Both the position numbers and the translations under genes were made by a program. Under the pieces are notes generated by a model that worked only from the letters and a program-made list of their open reading frames with translations, had not been told where the DNA came from and made no database searches. Below, in pieces: positions 44,445 to 53,653 of a stretch of 64,000 nucleotides of DNA (the stretch's first letter is position 1; every line of letters begins with the position of its first letter). The DNA comes from Alteromonadaceae bacterium M269 (GTDB lineage: Bacteria > Pseudomonadota > Gammaproteobacteria > Enterobacterales > Alteromonadaceae). The stretch is from contig SMNZ01000006.1 of the NCBI GenBank assembly GCA_004353515.1, positions 186,001-250,000 on the forward strand. The letters are read 5' to 3'.

Positions 44445-45383
44445 ATGTCAAACGTACACATTAATAAGAAGACGATATTTATCTTACTGGGCATATTGGT
44501 CATCGCGATAAGCCTGTTTTTTCTCTATTCGTTGAGCAGTAAGCCAAGTGAGGTTCCTGTTGCTGACGTTGGTATTAAGGCAAGACCAGCTATAACAGAA
44601 TACAAAACACTGGCAACAGATTGGGATTGGCAAAAAGCACGCTCACACATTGAACAGACTCAACATACTATTACCAATTTCGATCATCTACCCTTCACAG
44701 CTCAGTCGGTTTTCGATGCATTGCAAGCTGTTAAAGTGGATAAAGACAGTCACTTAATACTGGACCATGATGCTCTCATTTCATTAGATGAAGCTCTGGA
44801 GCGTATTCACAATAAGTTGGATGCGGACTCTTTGTTGGCTTTAAAAAACTTAATCCGTGAGAGCTTGCCCGGTATTGCCGGAGAACAAACGGCTGCCATT
44901 GTTGAACAGTATTATCATTACCTCCAGGCGAAGGATGAATTTAGTCGGGTTAATGAGGGATTATCTGGTGATAACTCAAACCAAAATCTGGAATCATTGT
45001 CAGATGATCAAGCTTTGTACGCTGAATTGCAGGCATTACGTGAAGTGCATTTGGGAACAGAGAACACCGCCAAATTATTTCGTGTCAGTGATGCTAATGC
45101 GACTTATATGTTTGAGAGTATGAAATTGGGTTTAGACAATAGTTTGAGCGCAGAGCAAAAAGAGCAGAAGAGGCGTGAAATACAGGAAAATCATACCGAG
45201 CAGGCTGTTAATATTTTGAATTGGCCGTCGCGTTACCGCGCTTTCCTCGCTGATAAGCAGAGTATCCTCTCAGCATCTTTAGACAATGATGAAAAAAGGA
45301 ACCAGGTTGCGCAACTATTAAGTCAGCACTTTAGCCCATCAGAGATTGAACGTATACAGTATTTAAATTTAAGCTCCATTTAG
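44445..45383 (+). CDS. Lipase secretion chaperone (foldase)-like protein 1
   Basis: The 312-residue protein has one N-terminal membrane anchor (residues about 10-29) and a long helical periplasmic region, the architecture of lipase-specific foldases (Lif/LipB). Segments typical of the family include DADSLLALKNLIRESLPG, QTAAIVEQYYHYLQAKDEF and the C-terminal LSAEQKEQKRREI. The foldase motif RxxFDYxLSxxGE is replaced by FDHLPFTAQSVFDALQAVK, so it is divergent. It precedes a second such gene by 11 bp. Confidence 0.7.
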   Translation: MSNVHINKKTIFILLGILVIAISLFFLYSLSSKPSEVPVADVGIKARPAITEYKTLATDWDWQKARSHIEQTQHTITNFDHLPFTAQSVFDALQAVKVDKDSHLILDHDALISLDEALERIHNKLDADSLLALKNLIRESLPGIAGEQTAAIVEQYYHYLQAKDEFSRVNEGLSGDNSNQNLESLSDDQALYAELQALREVHLGTENTAKLFRVSDANATYMFESMKLGLDNSLSAEQKEQKRREIQENHTEQAVNILNWPSRYRAFLADKQSILSASLDNDEKRNQVAQLLSQHFSPSEIERIQYLNLSSI

Positions 45384-45394
45384 CTTGGCGAAGA

Positions 45395-46150
45395 ATGACA
45401 GAACAACAAGTTCAACCCAGTTCTCTCCTTATGACAAGCGAAAAGAACGAAAACTACACCGCGCTCAAGCTAGTCAAATTTATAGCTCTGTTATGTGTAT
45501 GTGCATACGTTATTGCGATGCTCGTATCAGCTCACCAACCTGAAGAAATATCGAGTTTGACGTTAGGCTCGGAGCAAGTCGAGCGACACCATTCGGAAGT
45601 CGTTTATATACCTTTTATAGAGCAAAAAAAGTGGTCTTTTGATTTCTCTACAGCAGAGACAATATTGCGCAATGTCCGTTTAGATGATCAAAGTCAGCTG
45701 GTTATTGATCATGAAACGGAGAAGCAACTCGCTCGGATTTTAGCAACTTTCCCTGTGGAATTGTCGGAAGATGATATGGCGAGGATTAAGTTTTTGATTA
45801 GTCGTGCTGTCACTAATGAAGCTGGAAGAGACTTCGCCAAGTTACTGGAACAGTATCGCTATTACACCAAGAAGTTGAGCCAGTTTGAGCAGACGCTTAT
45901 GACTGAGGATTTGGCATTAGTTGAAAGGTTGGAGGTAATGAATAAAGCTTGTCTCAGTATTCAACAGGAGTTCTTTGCGCCGAGTATCCAAAGCCAACTG
46001 TTTTACAAAACGAACTTAGATAATGAGTATTTTTTGCAGCGCCGAATACTGTTATCTGACAGTACAATGAGTGCAGAACAAAGACAGCAACGGCTAGCAG
46101 AGATAGCGAGTATTTATAGAAAAAAGCTGCATGAACTGGAGCTTGACTAG
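45395..46150 (+). CDS. Lipase chaperone-like protein 2
   Basis: The 251-residue protein has one membrane helix (about residues 25-45) and a periplasmic helical region with SEDDMARIKFLISRAV, KLLEQYRYYTKKLSQFEQ and SDSTMSAEQRQQRLAEI, aligning with the second half of the preceding gene product. The repeated DNxxxLSAEQ-xRR pattern in both suggests an old duplication. It probably works as a foldase or scaffold for a secreted hydrolase. The Lnt gene starts 4 bp beyond its stop. Confidence 0.65.
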   Translation: MTEQQVQPSSLLMTSEKNENYTALKLVKFIALLCVCAYVIAMLVSAHQPEEISSLTLGSEQVERHHSEVVYIPFIEQKKWSFDFSTAETILRNVRLDDQSQLVIDHETEKQLARILATFPVELSEDDMARIKFLISRAVTNEAGRDFAKLLEQYRYYTKKLSQFEQTLMTEDLALVERLEVMNKACLSIQQEFFAPSIQSQLFYKTNLDNEYFLQRRILLSDSTMSAEQRQQRLAEIASIYRKKLHELELD

Positions 46151-46153
46151 GTT

Positions 46154-47767
46154 GTGCAGCTCTTGAATTTAGAAAAGACTGAAGGGTTTCAGAAAACTCT
46201 CTTAGCACTGCTTTGTTCAGGCTTATTGTCTTTGGTTTTTTTGAATCAGGAGCAGTTTTTACTGACTTGGTTTGCCTTTATACCTTTGCTTTTAGCCACT
46301 CGTCGAACATCTTTATTAACGACTTACTTATTAAGCCTACTGGCAGGTTTTTGTATGTTCGCGAGCGCAACATACTGGATTACCGACTTCCTCCAACTGT
46401 CAAAAGCACAAAGCCTACATACACGATTAATTTGGGCTTCGTTATATTGGCTCTATTGCGGACACTTGATTGCTTTCGTATTTGTCTTATTTAAGCTTCT
46501 TAAACGTTTTACTGTAGTCCATGAGTTTATTTTGTTTCCTCTGTCGGTCGCTCTATTAACTCATGGTTATCCTATGTTATTTCCAATGCATTTGGGAGAA
46601 AGTCAGACTCATTTCTTATGGGCTATACAGGCTACGGAATTCGTTGGTGTGCTTGGATTAGACACTTTGATAGCTTTGGTAAACATCATGTTTTACCGAC
46701 TAATTTTATGCTTATTTCATCAACCTCCAAAAATTCGAATATCACTTCAATGGCCGTGGGTTATATCAACAACAGTTGTAGTAGCTTGGTTTGTTATTGG
46801 TGGAATACGATTAGAACATTGGCAAAATCGTATGCTGGATGCTGACAGCTTAAAAATAGGTCTTGTTCAACCCAACGAAATTCCTAGTCTAGATAAGAAT
46901 ACGATACAGCAGGGTTACAGCACAGCGTTTCCGCCTGAAATGGAGATGACACAGCGTTTAAGCGAGCTAGGTGCTGAAATTGTAATTTGGCCGGAAGCGC
47001 AACCCAAACAATACATTAATGATTTATTTGTGCGAAGAGCTTATCGCCGAGAAATTGATGATTTGGACATCGGATTGGTGTTTCAGGATCAGCAACAATT
47101 AACCGATCCTGTTAATGGTCGGGTTGTGGAACGTTTTAATGCATCAATGATGATCGATAACACAGGTATCGAAAGTGGTTTTTATCAGAAAATAAAGCGT
47201 ATTCCTTTTGGGGAATATATCCCCTTAACAAAACCTGGGAGTGATATGCACCGATGGTTGCTATCGTTTTTTGGGCAGTTTGCCAGTGAGCTTTCAGCTG
47301 GCGATGAATTTACCAGTTTTGTTCATGACAAAGTGAACATCATTCCACTGATTTGTTATGAGACGACTTTCTCTGGGTTTGTCGCGAATGCCGTCGCTTC
47401 CAATAGTCAGCATAGCCATAACGACTCAGGTAATGTATTGGTTGGGCTCTCTAATGATGGGTGGTTTGGATCTCGTCATCAATCGAATCAGCATATCCTT
47501 GCCTCGACACTACGTGCTGTGGAAAACAGGTTGCCTTTAATTCATGCAGTGAATAATGGCCCCTCACTAGTGGTGTCTCCCACAGGTGAAGTCGTGTTCC
47601 AAAGCGATTTTCAACACGCTGGTGGATATCTCGTTGATGTCAATACGAGTCCCGATGCTAAAGGCAGTTTTTACAGCGAATACCCAATGGCGTTTGTGTA
47701 CTTTATTTTTGCTCTAGTTGGATATGTGGTGATCAATATCAACATCACTATCAGGCAGAAGCATTAG
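46154..47767 (+). CDS. lnt: Apolipoprotein N-acyltransferase (additional copy likely)
   Basis: The 537-residue enzyme has about six N-terminal membrane helices (to about residue 215) and a nitrilase-like domain. The catalytic triad residues are visible in IVIWPEAQPKQ (Glu), YQKIKRIPFGEYIP (Lys) and IIPLICYETTF (Cys), plus LVGLSNDGWFG. Lnt adds the third acyl chain to outer-membrane lipoproteins. The start is GTG. Its placement after two lipase-chaperone-like genes, not with the usual corC neighbours, suggests it is a specialised second copy; this cannot be verified from the window. Confidence 0.88.
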   Translation: MQLLNLEKTEGFQKTLLALLCSGLLSLVFLNQEQFLLTWFAFIPLLLATRRTSLLTTYLLSLLAGFCMFASATYWITDFLQLSKAQSLHTRLIWASLYWLYCGHLIAFVFVLFKLLKRFTVVHEFILFPLSVALLTHGYPMLFPMHLGESQTHFLWAIQATEFVGVLGLDTLIALVNIMFYRLILCLFHQPPKIRISLQWPWVISTTVVVAWFVIGGIRLEHWQNRMLDADSLKIGLVQPNEIPSLDKNTIQQGYSTAFPPEMEMTQRLSELGAEIVIWPEAQPKQYINDLFVRRAYRREIDDLDIGLVFQDQQQLTDPVNGRVVERFNASMMIDNTGIESGFYQKIKRIPFGEYIPLTKPGSDMHRWLLSFFGQFASELSAGDEFTSFVHDKVNIIPLICYETTFSGFVANAVASNSQHSHNDSGNVLVGLSNDGWFGSRHQSNQHILASTLRAVENRLPLIHAVNNGPSLVVSPTGEVVFQSDFQHAGGYLVDVNTSPDAKGSFYSEYPMAFVYFIFALVGYVVININITIRQKH

Positions 47768-47907
47768 TGTGATTTATTGATGTCTGTTCTTAACGCTTGG
47801 CTTTGTGAACCTTCGCCTGAAAGTCACTCATAGTTGCGAGAATGTGGTTTCTTCATATACTTATTTTGGGTGTCCTATCAGTTCAATTCCATAAAAAGGA
47901 TAGCGTG

Positions 47908-48444
47908 ATGAAAACAATAAAATATACATTGCTTATTTTTTGCGTGCTCTCACTAAACGCTTTATCGCAGCAAAATGAAGAGCAGAGTTGGAATGTTGAA
48001 GTGATAGAGGTTTTAGGTGCTACACCGATAGGGGTTATGCGCAAAGAGCTGAGAGCCAAGCGATTTGCGGTTATGGATTTCTTTAATGCCAATATTGAAG
48101 TGGATGATTTAAAGTTTGAGTGCAGGCGCGAAAGTCAATTCAGGTCCCGTATTAAAAAGGATGTCTGTCAGAATGTTTATGATATCCGTATTCAGCAAGA
48201 GAGGTTTATTGAAGCGCTCCTGTTGGGAAGAGAGCCTGCTTTGGCCACTAATTTATCGCAAACCAAGACTCCCGAAAGTGAAAGATTCGATAAAGAGAAA
48301 ATCGCTGTATTTAATAAAATGCTGGTTGAGAATGAAGAGTTTCTCCAGATATATACTGATTTCAAAACAGCGCAGGCTAAATTTGAAAAAGCTCGGCAGA
48401 TGAAATTTGGAGAGTCGAACAACTCTGAAGAAGAAAGCAATTAA
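47908..48444 (+). CDS. Hypothetical exported protein
   Basis: The product is about 178 residues from ATG 47908 (AAGGA ribosome site), with a signal peptide (MKTIKYTLLIFCVLSLNALS) and a helical, charged mature region containing two cysteines (CRRESQF, DVCQNVYDI) that may pair. Helix-rich, like the adjacent foldase-like proteins, but no family is recognised. It lies 140 bp downstream of lnt on the same strand. Confidence 0.65.
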   Translation: MKTIKYTLLIFCVLSLNALSQQNEEQSWNVEVIEVLGATPIGVMRKELRAKRFAVMDFFNANIEVDDLKFECRRESQFRSRIKKDVCQNVYDIRIQQERFIEALLLGREPALATNLSQTKTPESERFDKEKIAVFNKMLVENEEFLQIYTDFKTAQAKFEKARQMKFGESNNSEEESN

Positions 48445-48632
48445 CAATAGCCATGTGCTAAACGCTAACAGCCTTTTATCGGTTTGAATAGCTGTTTGCC
48501 GTATTGCTATTTTATCCTTTAATACCACGAATAAAAGCTTGGGTAATTTTCCTAAGCAATAAGTCTTCGTAATTCCTGATTTTAAACTAAGCTTAAAATA
48601 TCCGGTTAATATATTTCCGTTCGGGAGACAGG

Positions 48633-49418
48633 GTGTTTAAGGCAAGGGTTTCTAATATTGTTCGATTATGGACCACAGTTACCTTACTCTTTGTAGTTGG
48701 AGCTACATCCCTTGTTTATGCCTCCGAATCGCTAAAAGTGTGTGTTCCTGACCAGAGCGTACCGCCGTTTTACTTTGTGCAGGATAATAGAGTGTCTGGA
48801 CTCACACTTAATCACCTTAATGCACTTTTTGAGCAACCCAACCTAAGTGATATCGGTATCGAATATATTCCTGAACCTTGGCAACGTTGTTTGAAGGATA
48901 TCGAAAGTGGCGGGGTTGATATGCTGGTTGCAGGTTATTCACAAGAAAGGGCGATGAAGGCCGTATATCCCGATTCTATGGGGGTCGACCTAGAAGAATC
49001 TGTCTTTAGCTACGCACAGATATGTCTGGTGAAAAAAGCCAGTGATCAATGGAGTTGGGATGGGGACAAGCTAGTCGACAAAGATCAGGTTATCTTAGGA
49101 CTAGAACCCGGGTTCCTTATTCCCGAGGAACGAATGGCTGAGACTGCAGAACGTGTCGTTTCTGTTTGGGATGTTTCTCAAAAATATGAGCTCGTAAAGC
49201 TCGATCGTGTGGATGCGGTGTTGACGGTATGCGGTGTTATGGATGAAGTCAATATTCCTGATAGAGCGATAATTCCCAGTGATTTAGATGTGGTGTTTCC
49301 TCCCTATATAGATTCGCCGGTGTACTTGGTTTTTAGTGCCGCTTTTTATCGTCAGTTCCCTGATACTGCGAAAGCCATAGTAGATGCATCTCATCTACTC
49401 AACATGTCTATTAAATAG
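48633..49418 (+). CDS. Periplasmic solute-binding protein, SBP_bac_3-like
   Basis: The 261-residue protein starts at GTG 48633 with GGAG upstream. Signal peptide to about residue 30, then SLKVCVPDQSVPPFYF, CLKDIESGGVDMLVAGYS and DRVDAVLTVC, characteristic of amino-acid-type binding proteins. It has no transporter genes next to it and could be a sensor or an orphan binding protein. Confidence 0.75.
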   Translation: MFKARVSNIVRLWTTVTLLFVVGATSLVYASESLKVCVPDQSVPPFYFVQDNRVSGLTLNHLNALFEQPNLSDIGIEYIPEPWQRCLKDIESGGVDMLVAGYSQERAMKAVYPDSMGVDLEESVFSYAQICLVKKASDQWSWDGDKLVDKDQVILGLEPGFLIPEERMAETAERVVSVWDVSQKYELVKLDRVDAVLTVCGVMDEVNIPDRAIIPSDLDVVFPPYIDSPVYLVFSAAFYRQFPDTAKAIVDASHLLNMSIK

Positions 49419-49609
49419 GCCGACTACAGCTTTCTTACGAAGCTACTTTCAACAAAATATCTCTTATTAGCGGCAGAATAAAAAGAGAGACTCAGTATTC
49501 GTTCCACGTTATATTACTAATAAAAACAATAAGCTACATGGGTAAATAATTGGTAATTGGCAGTATAAGCCAAGCTGATGACGTGCTCGCAAAAAAGGGA
49601 AATATCAAA

Positions 49610-50506
49610 ATGAAACATCTATTAATTTCACTACTTCTTTTAATTCTTTCTGGTTGTGCCACCTTTGAGCATACTCAAAGTCCTCCTATTTCTGGGGGAG
49701 GGCAGGTCAATGTTGAAGTCTCGAATAAGGGGCTTTCCGGCTGGAGCGATCTACCCATAGGTACGCATCGAATAGACGATAGCCAAGTGATTATATCGGG
49801 TCACCAAAAAGGCGGTGGTGCTGCTTTGTTATTTGGTGTGGTTGGAGTTGCTGTCTCTCATGCTGCGAACTCTTCTTCGGGTGAGAAGAAGATAGAAGGC
49901 CTTGAAGATAAGCTCAAGATCAATATGAACGATCAGGTTTATCAATCGTTTGAGAGTCAGATTCAGAACGCGGGCAATAGCCAATTGTCTATGTCGAATG
50001 ACTCAGCTGCTAATAGCCTTCAGATTATGCCTGCAGTTGTGCTTAGCTTTGACGAAGACCAGTTGGTTCGCCCCTTTATTGTGTTGAAAACAGAGTTGCT
50101 GGACAAGCAAGGCAAAAAGCTGTGGAAGTCACGCTATTTGGCGCAATCGGGAAAAGCTAAGCCATTGGTTGGTGAAGATGGCTGGATTTCAGAATCGCAT
50201 AACGACTTAATCTCGTCTTTGAATGATAGTGTCGACAGAGCTACACAAGCGATTATTAAAGACTTATCAGAGCCCTATGCTAGAGACGATGCTAACTTTG
50301 TGTTGGTTGAGGGGTATTTTCCTTACGTGAAAAAGAAGCTCCAAGTTGGAGGTTACAAGTTAGTCGAAGATGAAGGCTCTATTACTTTTGTGCCTAAGTT
50401 GGGAGACGTTATCGTATTTACCGGTACCAACGTGCTTGAAAAGTCTGAGTATCAGATCACACCATCAGATGAAGCCAAACCTGTCTTTAAAATCATCAAA
50501 AAATAA
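49610..50506 (+). CDS. Lipoprotein of unknown function
   Basis: The product is about 298 residues from ATG 49610 (AGGGA upstream). Type II signal peptide with lipobox LSGC (MKHLLISLLLLILSGCATF). After a glycine-rich linker, a hydrophobic stretch GGGAALLFGVVGVAVSHA occurs near residue 75. The rest is a soluble domain I do not recognise. It would be an acylation substrate for Lnt, though so are all lipoproteins. Confidence 0.7.
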   Translation: MKHLLISLLLLILSGCATFEHTQSPPISGGGQVNVEVSNKGLSGWSDLPIGTHRIDDSQVIISGHQKGGGAALLFGVVGVAVSHAANSSSGEKKIEGLEDKLKINMNDQVYQSFESQIQNAGNSQLSMSNDSAANSLQIMPAVVLSFDEDQLVRPFIVLKTELLDKQGKKLWKSRYLAQSGKAKPLVGEDGWISESHNDLISSLNDSVDRATQAIIKDLSEPYARDDANFVLVEGYFPYVKKKLQVGGYKLVEDEGSITFVPKLGDVIVFTGTNVLEKSEYQITPSDEAKPVFKIIKK

Positions 50507-50517
50507 AATCAATCAAA

Positions 50518-50552
50518 AACCTCCTGTGCGAATGGCTTGCGCGGGAGGTTGA
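50518..50552 (+). terminator. Terminator after the lipoprotein gene
   Basis: AACCTCC and GGAGGTT, with an inner GTGCG/GCGC contribution, form a stem between convergent genes; a short ATTT tail follows. Confidence 0.65.
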
Positions 50553-50553
50553 T

Positions 50554-51000
50554 TTACTGTGGCTCCGCACTAAGCTTCGCTTGGATAAAGTCAGAATGTG
50601 ATACGTATAAGAGGTCGGCTACCTTACGGATAATGTAATCCTCGTATTTGTCGATAGTGCCGTCAGCATAAGCAACCTTCCACATCAGTTTGATAACATT
50701 AACGCGCTCAGGGTAATCATAGTGATCGTTGATCAGCTTGGTGAATGGGTAGAATGACGTTGAATCAACTTCCTGGTCTGCACTTTGTGCAATCAATGCA
50801 TCCAGGGGTTCACCTTCAATATTAAAGACTGAGCCTAATAACTTTCTGATTTCTTTTTTTTCGACAAGGCTTTCGTCGTTGTCTGCTTTACAAACTTCTA
50901 TCAGTAAAACGGCGCAAGCTTGCTGTAGCTTTTCTTCACGAGTGGCTTCAGATTCGACTTCTAATTCGGTAGCAAAGAAAGACTTTAATTTACTAAGCAT
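50554..51000 (-). CDS. TerB-like (tellurite-resistance superfamily) protein
   Basis: The 148-residue, all-helical protein has acidic clusters in ADNDESLVEKKEIRKLL and YADGTIDKYEDYIIRKVADLL, the two duplicated acidic helix pairs of TerB-like domains, which can bind metal ions. Despite the superfamily name, no other ter genes are present, so resistance to tellurite cannot be assumed. Single gene. Confidence 0.8.
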   Translation of the reverse strand: MLSKLKSFFATELEVESEATREEKLQQACAVLLIEVCKADNDESLVEKKEIRKLLGSVFNIEGEPLDALIAQSADQEVDSTSFYPFTKLINDHYDYPERVNVIKLMWKVAYADGTIDKYEDYIIRKVADLLYVSHSDFIQAKLSAEPQ

Positions 51001-51267
51001 GAATACCCTCTGATTTACTTAATAGCAAAGGCTCATCAATCACATTTCAGACTAACACCTAATCATTTATCAATAACCTAGCTGGATGAGCGTTGATTGT
51101 CGATTTTCAAAAGTAAGAAAAGATGTATGAAGGCGTATTCTTGCGGCTGATTGCATTGCACTTGTTAGTAAGTGCAACTCTGGCCTGTACCAAAGTAGTG
51201 TGTTGATTCTGGGCTGATAGTTCTACATTGGACTCTCTTAACAAAAAATTAACAAAGAGAGAGGAAA

Positions 51268-51969
51268 ATGAAGAAACTTCGAATATTGACTTCGTTGGCA
51301 GCCCTTTTATTGCTGTCTTTTAGCTCAACTCTATACGCGATGTGTGTTGATAGCGTTGTGCTTGTTCACGGAAATACGTCATCTCCGTCTAGCTGGGATA
51401 ACACCTTCAATTTGTTGCGCAGCAATGGGTACTCGAGCTCACAGATTTTTAGACCTGCCTGGGGCTCTAGAACCTGTGCAGCTTGTAATAACCATAGTGG
51501 CTCGGAAGAGACTCCTGTGCGTCAGGCGATTATTGATGCACTCAATAGTAGTTGTACCGGTAGTATCGATGTTATCGGACATTCAATGGGTGCGACTTTG
51601 GCTGCACAACAAATCAGTAAGCTAGGCGTTGCATCGTCTGTTGATTCGTTTGTGGGTATTGCCGGCGCATTCAGAGGGCTACGTAGTTGTGGGTTTTATC
51701 CTTTTAATGTTCCTACCTCAACTTGTGGAGCTGCGGGATTATCCGTCGGTAGTCCGTTCTTAGACGGTATATTCGGCGATCCGTTTGGGCGACGTATGTA
51801 TTCGATTAAGAGTTTGATAGATCAAGTTGTTTGTTCAACAGGATTTTGTACGGTCGGTGGCGTTCATAGCAGTCGTATACCTGGTGAAAATGGCAGTGTA
51901 ACTCTCGCTCTAGGGCACTTTGGTTTACAAACTAGTACGGCTCAGCGTCAGTTTGATTTGATTCGTTAG
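51268..51969 (+). CDS. Secreted class 2 lipase (triacylglycerol lipase/esterase)
   Basis: The 233-residue alpha/beta hydrolase has a signal peptide (to about residue 24), the oxyanion segment VVLVHGNTSSPSSWD, nucleophile elbow IDVIGHSMGATLA and a C-terminal LGHFGLQ providing histidine. Six or more cysteines (RTCAACNN, RSCGF, TSTCGAA, QVVCSTGFCT) point to disulphide stabilisation outside the cell. Small size matches the Bacillus LipA/class 2 lipase group, which normally needs no foldase. Confidence 0.85.
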   Translation: MKKLRILTSLAALLLLSFSSTLYAMCVDSVVLVHGNTSSPSSWDNTFNLLRSNGYSSSQIFRPAWGSRTCAACNNHSGSEETPVRQAIIDALNSSCTGSIDVIGHSMGATLAAQQISKLGVASSVDSFVGIAGAFRGLRSCGFYPFNVPTSTCGAAGLSVGSPFLDGIFGDPFGRRMYSIKSLIDQVVCSTGFCTVGGVHSSRIPGENGSVTLALGHFGLQTSTAQRQFDLIR

Positions 51970-51983
51970 TTCTGTTTAATCGT

Positions 51984-52012
51984 ATCAGTAGCCATTTAGG
52001 CTACTGATTTTT
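51984..52012 (+). terminator. Terminator after the lipase gene
   Basis: ATCAGTAGCC-ATTTA-GGCTACTGAT forms a perfect 10-bp stem followed by TTTT. The stop codon of the convergent LysR gene lies in the loop. Confidence 0.88.
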
Positions 52013-52898
52013 CTGCAAAACTTTGGATAAGATGATCGACAAATAATCGCACTTTTGTCGAGAGGTGTTGGCGATGAGAATAAATAGCGTAGATGCCTCC
52101 TCGCATCAGCTCCCACTCATCTAAAACAGTGATTAGTTGCCCACTGTTGATGTATTTTTGAATGACGAAAGACGGACACATGCCTACACCGAATCCGTTA
52201 AGCAATGCCTCACAAACGATCATCGGGCTGTTCACCTTGAAATAGCCGTCTGCTTTTACGGATACTGATTGATCGCCTTTCTTGAATACCCAAGGCTGCC
52301 CTGGTCGATAAATCGAGTCGACGATGAGCTGATGTTGAAGTAGATCGCTGGGCTGGTGGATAGTCTCATTATTAGATAAATACGTGGGTGTCGCACAAAA
52401 CTGCAGTTGAACATCACCTAGCTTACGAGCGATATAACTGGCATCTTTGAGAGCGCCGATGCGAATAGCGACATCAAAACCATCATCCACGATATCAACA
52501 TAGCGATCGCCAGCGAAAATATCGAATTCGACCTTGGGATAAGCTCGCATAAAGCTGAATAAATGAGGAACAAGGCTTTCGATAGAAAAAGCTTCGGATG
52601 GAATGGATATGCGCAGCTTTCCTTCTGCCGTCTGATGCTTTGCACGAACAGATTTATCGAGGGTTTCGAAATCCTCCAGTAGCATTTGGCAGCGCTCAAA
52701 GTAAGCAAGCCCCTCTTCAGTTGGACTCATCTTCCGTGTCGTTCGGTATAAGAGGCGTACATTCAAGTCTTCTTCAAGCTGGGAAACTGCACGACTGATC
52801 ATAGCTTTTGATGTTTGTAGTTTTCTTGCTGCTGCAGAGAAACTGCCTTCTTTAACGACTTGGCAAAATATTTGTCGACAACGTAAAGTATCCATCAA
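51996..52898 (-). CDS. LysR family transcriptional regulator
   Basis: The 300-residue regulator has an N-terminal winged HTH (FCQVVKEGSFSAAARKLQTSKAMISRAVSQLEEDLNVRLL, residues about 10-55) and a LysR substrate-binding domain. The HTH sequence and LLYRTTRKMSPTEEG resemble the CrgA/DsdC-type LTTR subgroup that is often divergent from its target. The yceI-like gene is 150 bp away on the opposite strand and is its probable target. Confidence 0.9.
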   Translation of the reverse strand: MMDTLRCRQIFCQVVKEGSFSAAARKLQTSKAMISRAVSQLEEDLNVRLLYRTTRKMSPTEEGLAYFERCQMLLEDFETLDKSVRAKHQTAEGKLRISIPSEAFSIESLVPHLFSFMRAYPKVEFDIFAGDRYVDIVDDGFDVAIRIGALKDASYIARKLGDVQLQFCATPTYLSNNETIHQPSDLLQHQLIVDSIYRPGQPWVFKKGDQSVSVKADGYFKVNSPMIVCEALLNGFGVGMCPSFVIQKYINSGQLITVLDEWELMRGGIYAIYSHRQHLSTKVRLFVDHLIQSFAEKSVA

Positions 52899-53048
52899 AT
52901 TAGCTTTATTGTTTCAATATTTGCAAAAGTTTATTTTATTTTTGCCTAATTGTCTCATTTTTGATCGCTGTGTAATCTCTTCTCACTTTTGAATATTGGC
53001 TGCTGTTGGTGCTGATATTTTCTTCTCGAAGAATTGTAGGAATTTATT

Positions 53049-53630
53049 ATGAATATACTCACTAAGCTTTTTGTTGCTGGGGCATTTGTTGCCAGCGTTC
53101 CATTCGCTGCATGGTCATCAAATATTTCCAGTTCTGGAAAATATGTTATTGATCAAAATCACTCTGGCGTTACTTTCAAAGTGAGCCACCTAGGTTTCAC
53201 TAATCTTGTCGGCCGTTTCAATGAAATGAGCGGTGATATCACAGCATCGGATAACAAGTCGTCGCTTAACGTTGTTATTAAAACGGCAAGCATCGATACG
53301 AATCATGACAAGCGTGACGACCATCTACGTAGCCCGGACTTCTTTAACGCGAAACAGTTCCCAACTATTTCTTTCTCAAGCGCACTGGATGTTCGAAAGG
53401 TGAAAGGGAAAGATGTCATTGATGGTGAACTGACAATGTTAGGTGTTTCAAAGCCCGTGCGTCTGCAAGTAGAAAAAGGCAATGAGGGTAAAGACCCATG
53501 GGGCTTATATCGTGTTGGTTACATTGCAACTACGACGGTTAAACGCAGTGACTTTGGTATGAACTTTATGCAAGAAGGTATTGGTGATGACATTCAAGTT
53601 GTTATCAATATTGAAGCTGTAAAGCAGTAA
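53049..53630 (+). CDS. YceI family periplasmic lipid-binding protein
   Basis: The 193-residue protein has a signal peptide and a YceI beta-barrel with YVIDQNHSGVTFKVSHLGFTN, RDDHLRSPDFFNAKQFPTISF and a C-terminal NFMQEGIGDDIQVVI. YceI proteins bind isoprenoid or quinone-type lipids in the periplasm. The same-strand gene 23 bp downstream encodes a membrane protein; the set is probably co-transcribed and controlled by the divergent LysR regulator. Confidence 0.92.
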   Translation: MNILTKLFVAGAFVASVPFAAWSSNISSSGKYVIDQNHSGVTFKVSHLGFTNLVGRFNEMSGDITASDNKSSLNVVIKTASIDTNHDKRDDHLRSPDFFNAKQFPTISFSSALDVRKVKGKDVIDGELTMLGVSKPVRLQVEKGNEGKDPWGLYRVGYIATTTVKRSDFGMNFMQEGIGDDIQVVINIEAVKQ

Positions 53631-53653
53631 TTAGCGGTTTGTGAGAGGCAGCC

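Noticed and set aside
50554-51000. Tellurite resistance determinant
   Set aside because: Only a TerB-like fold is present; terC, terD and others are missing.
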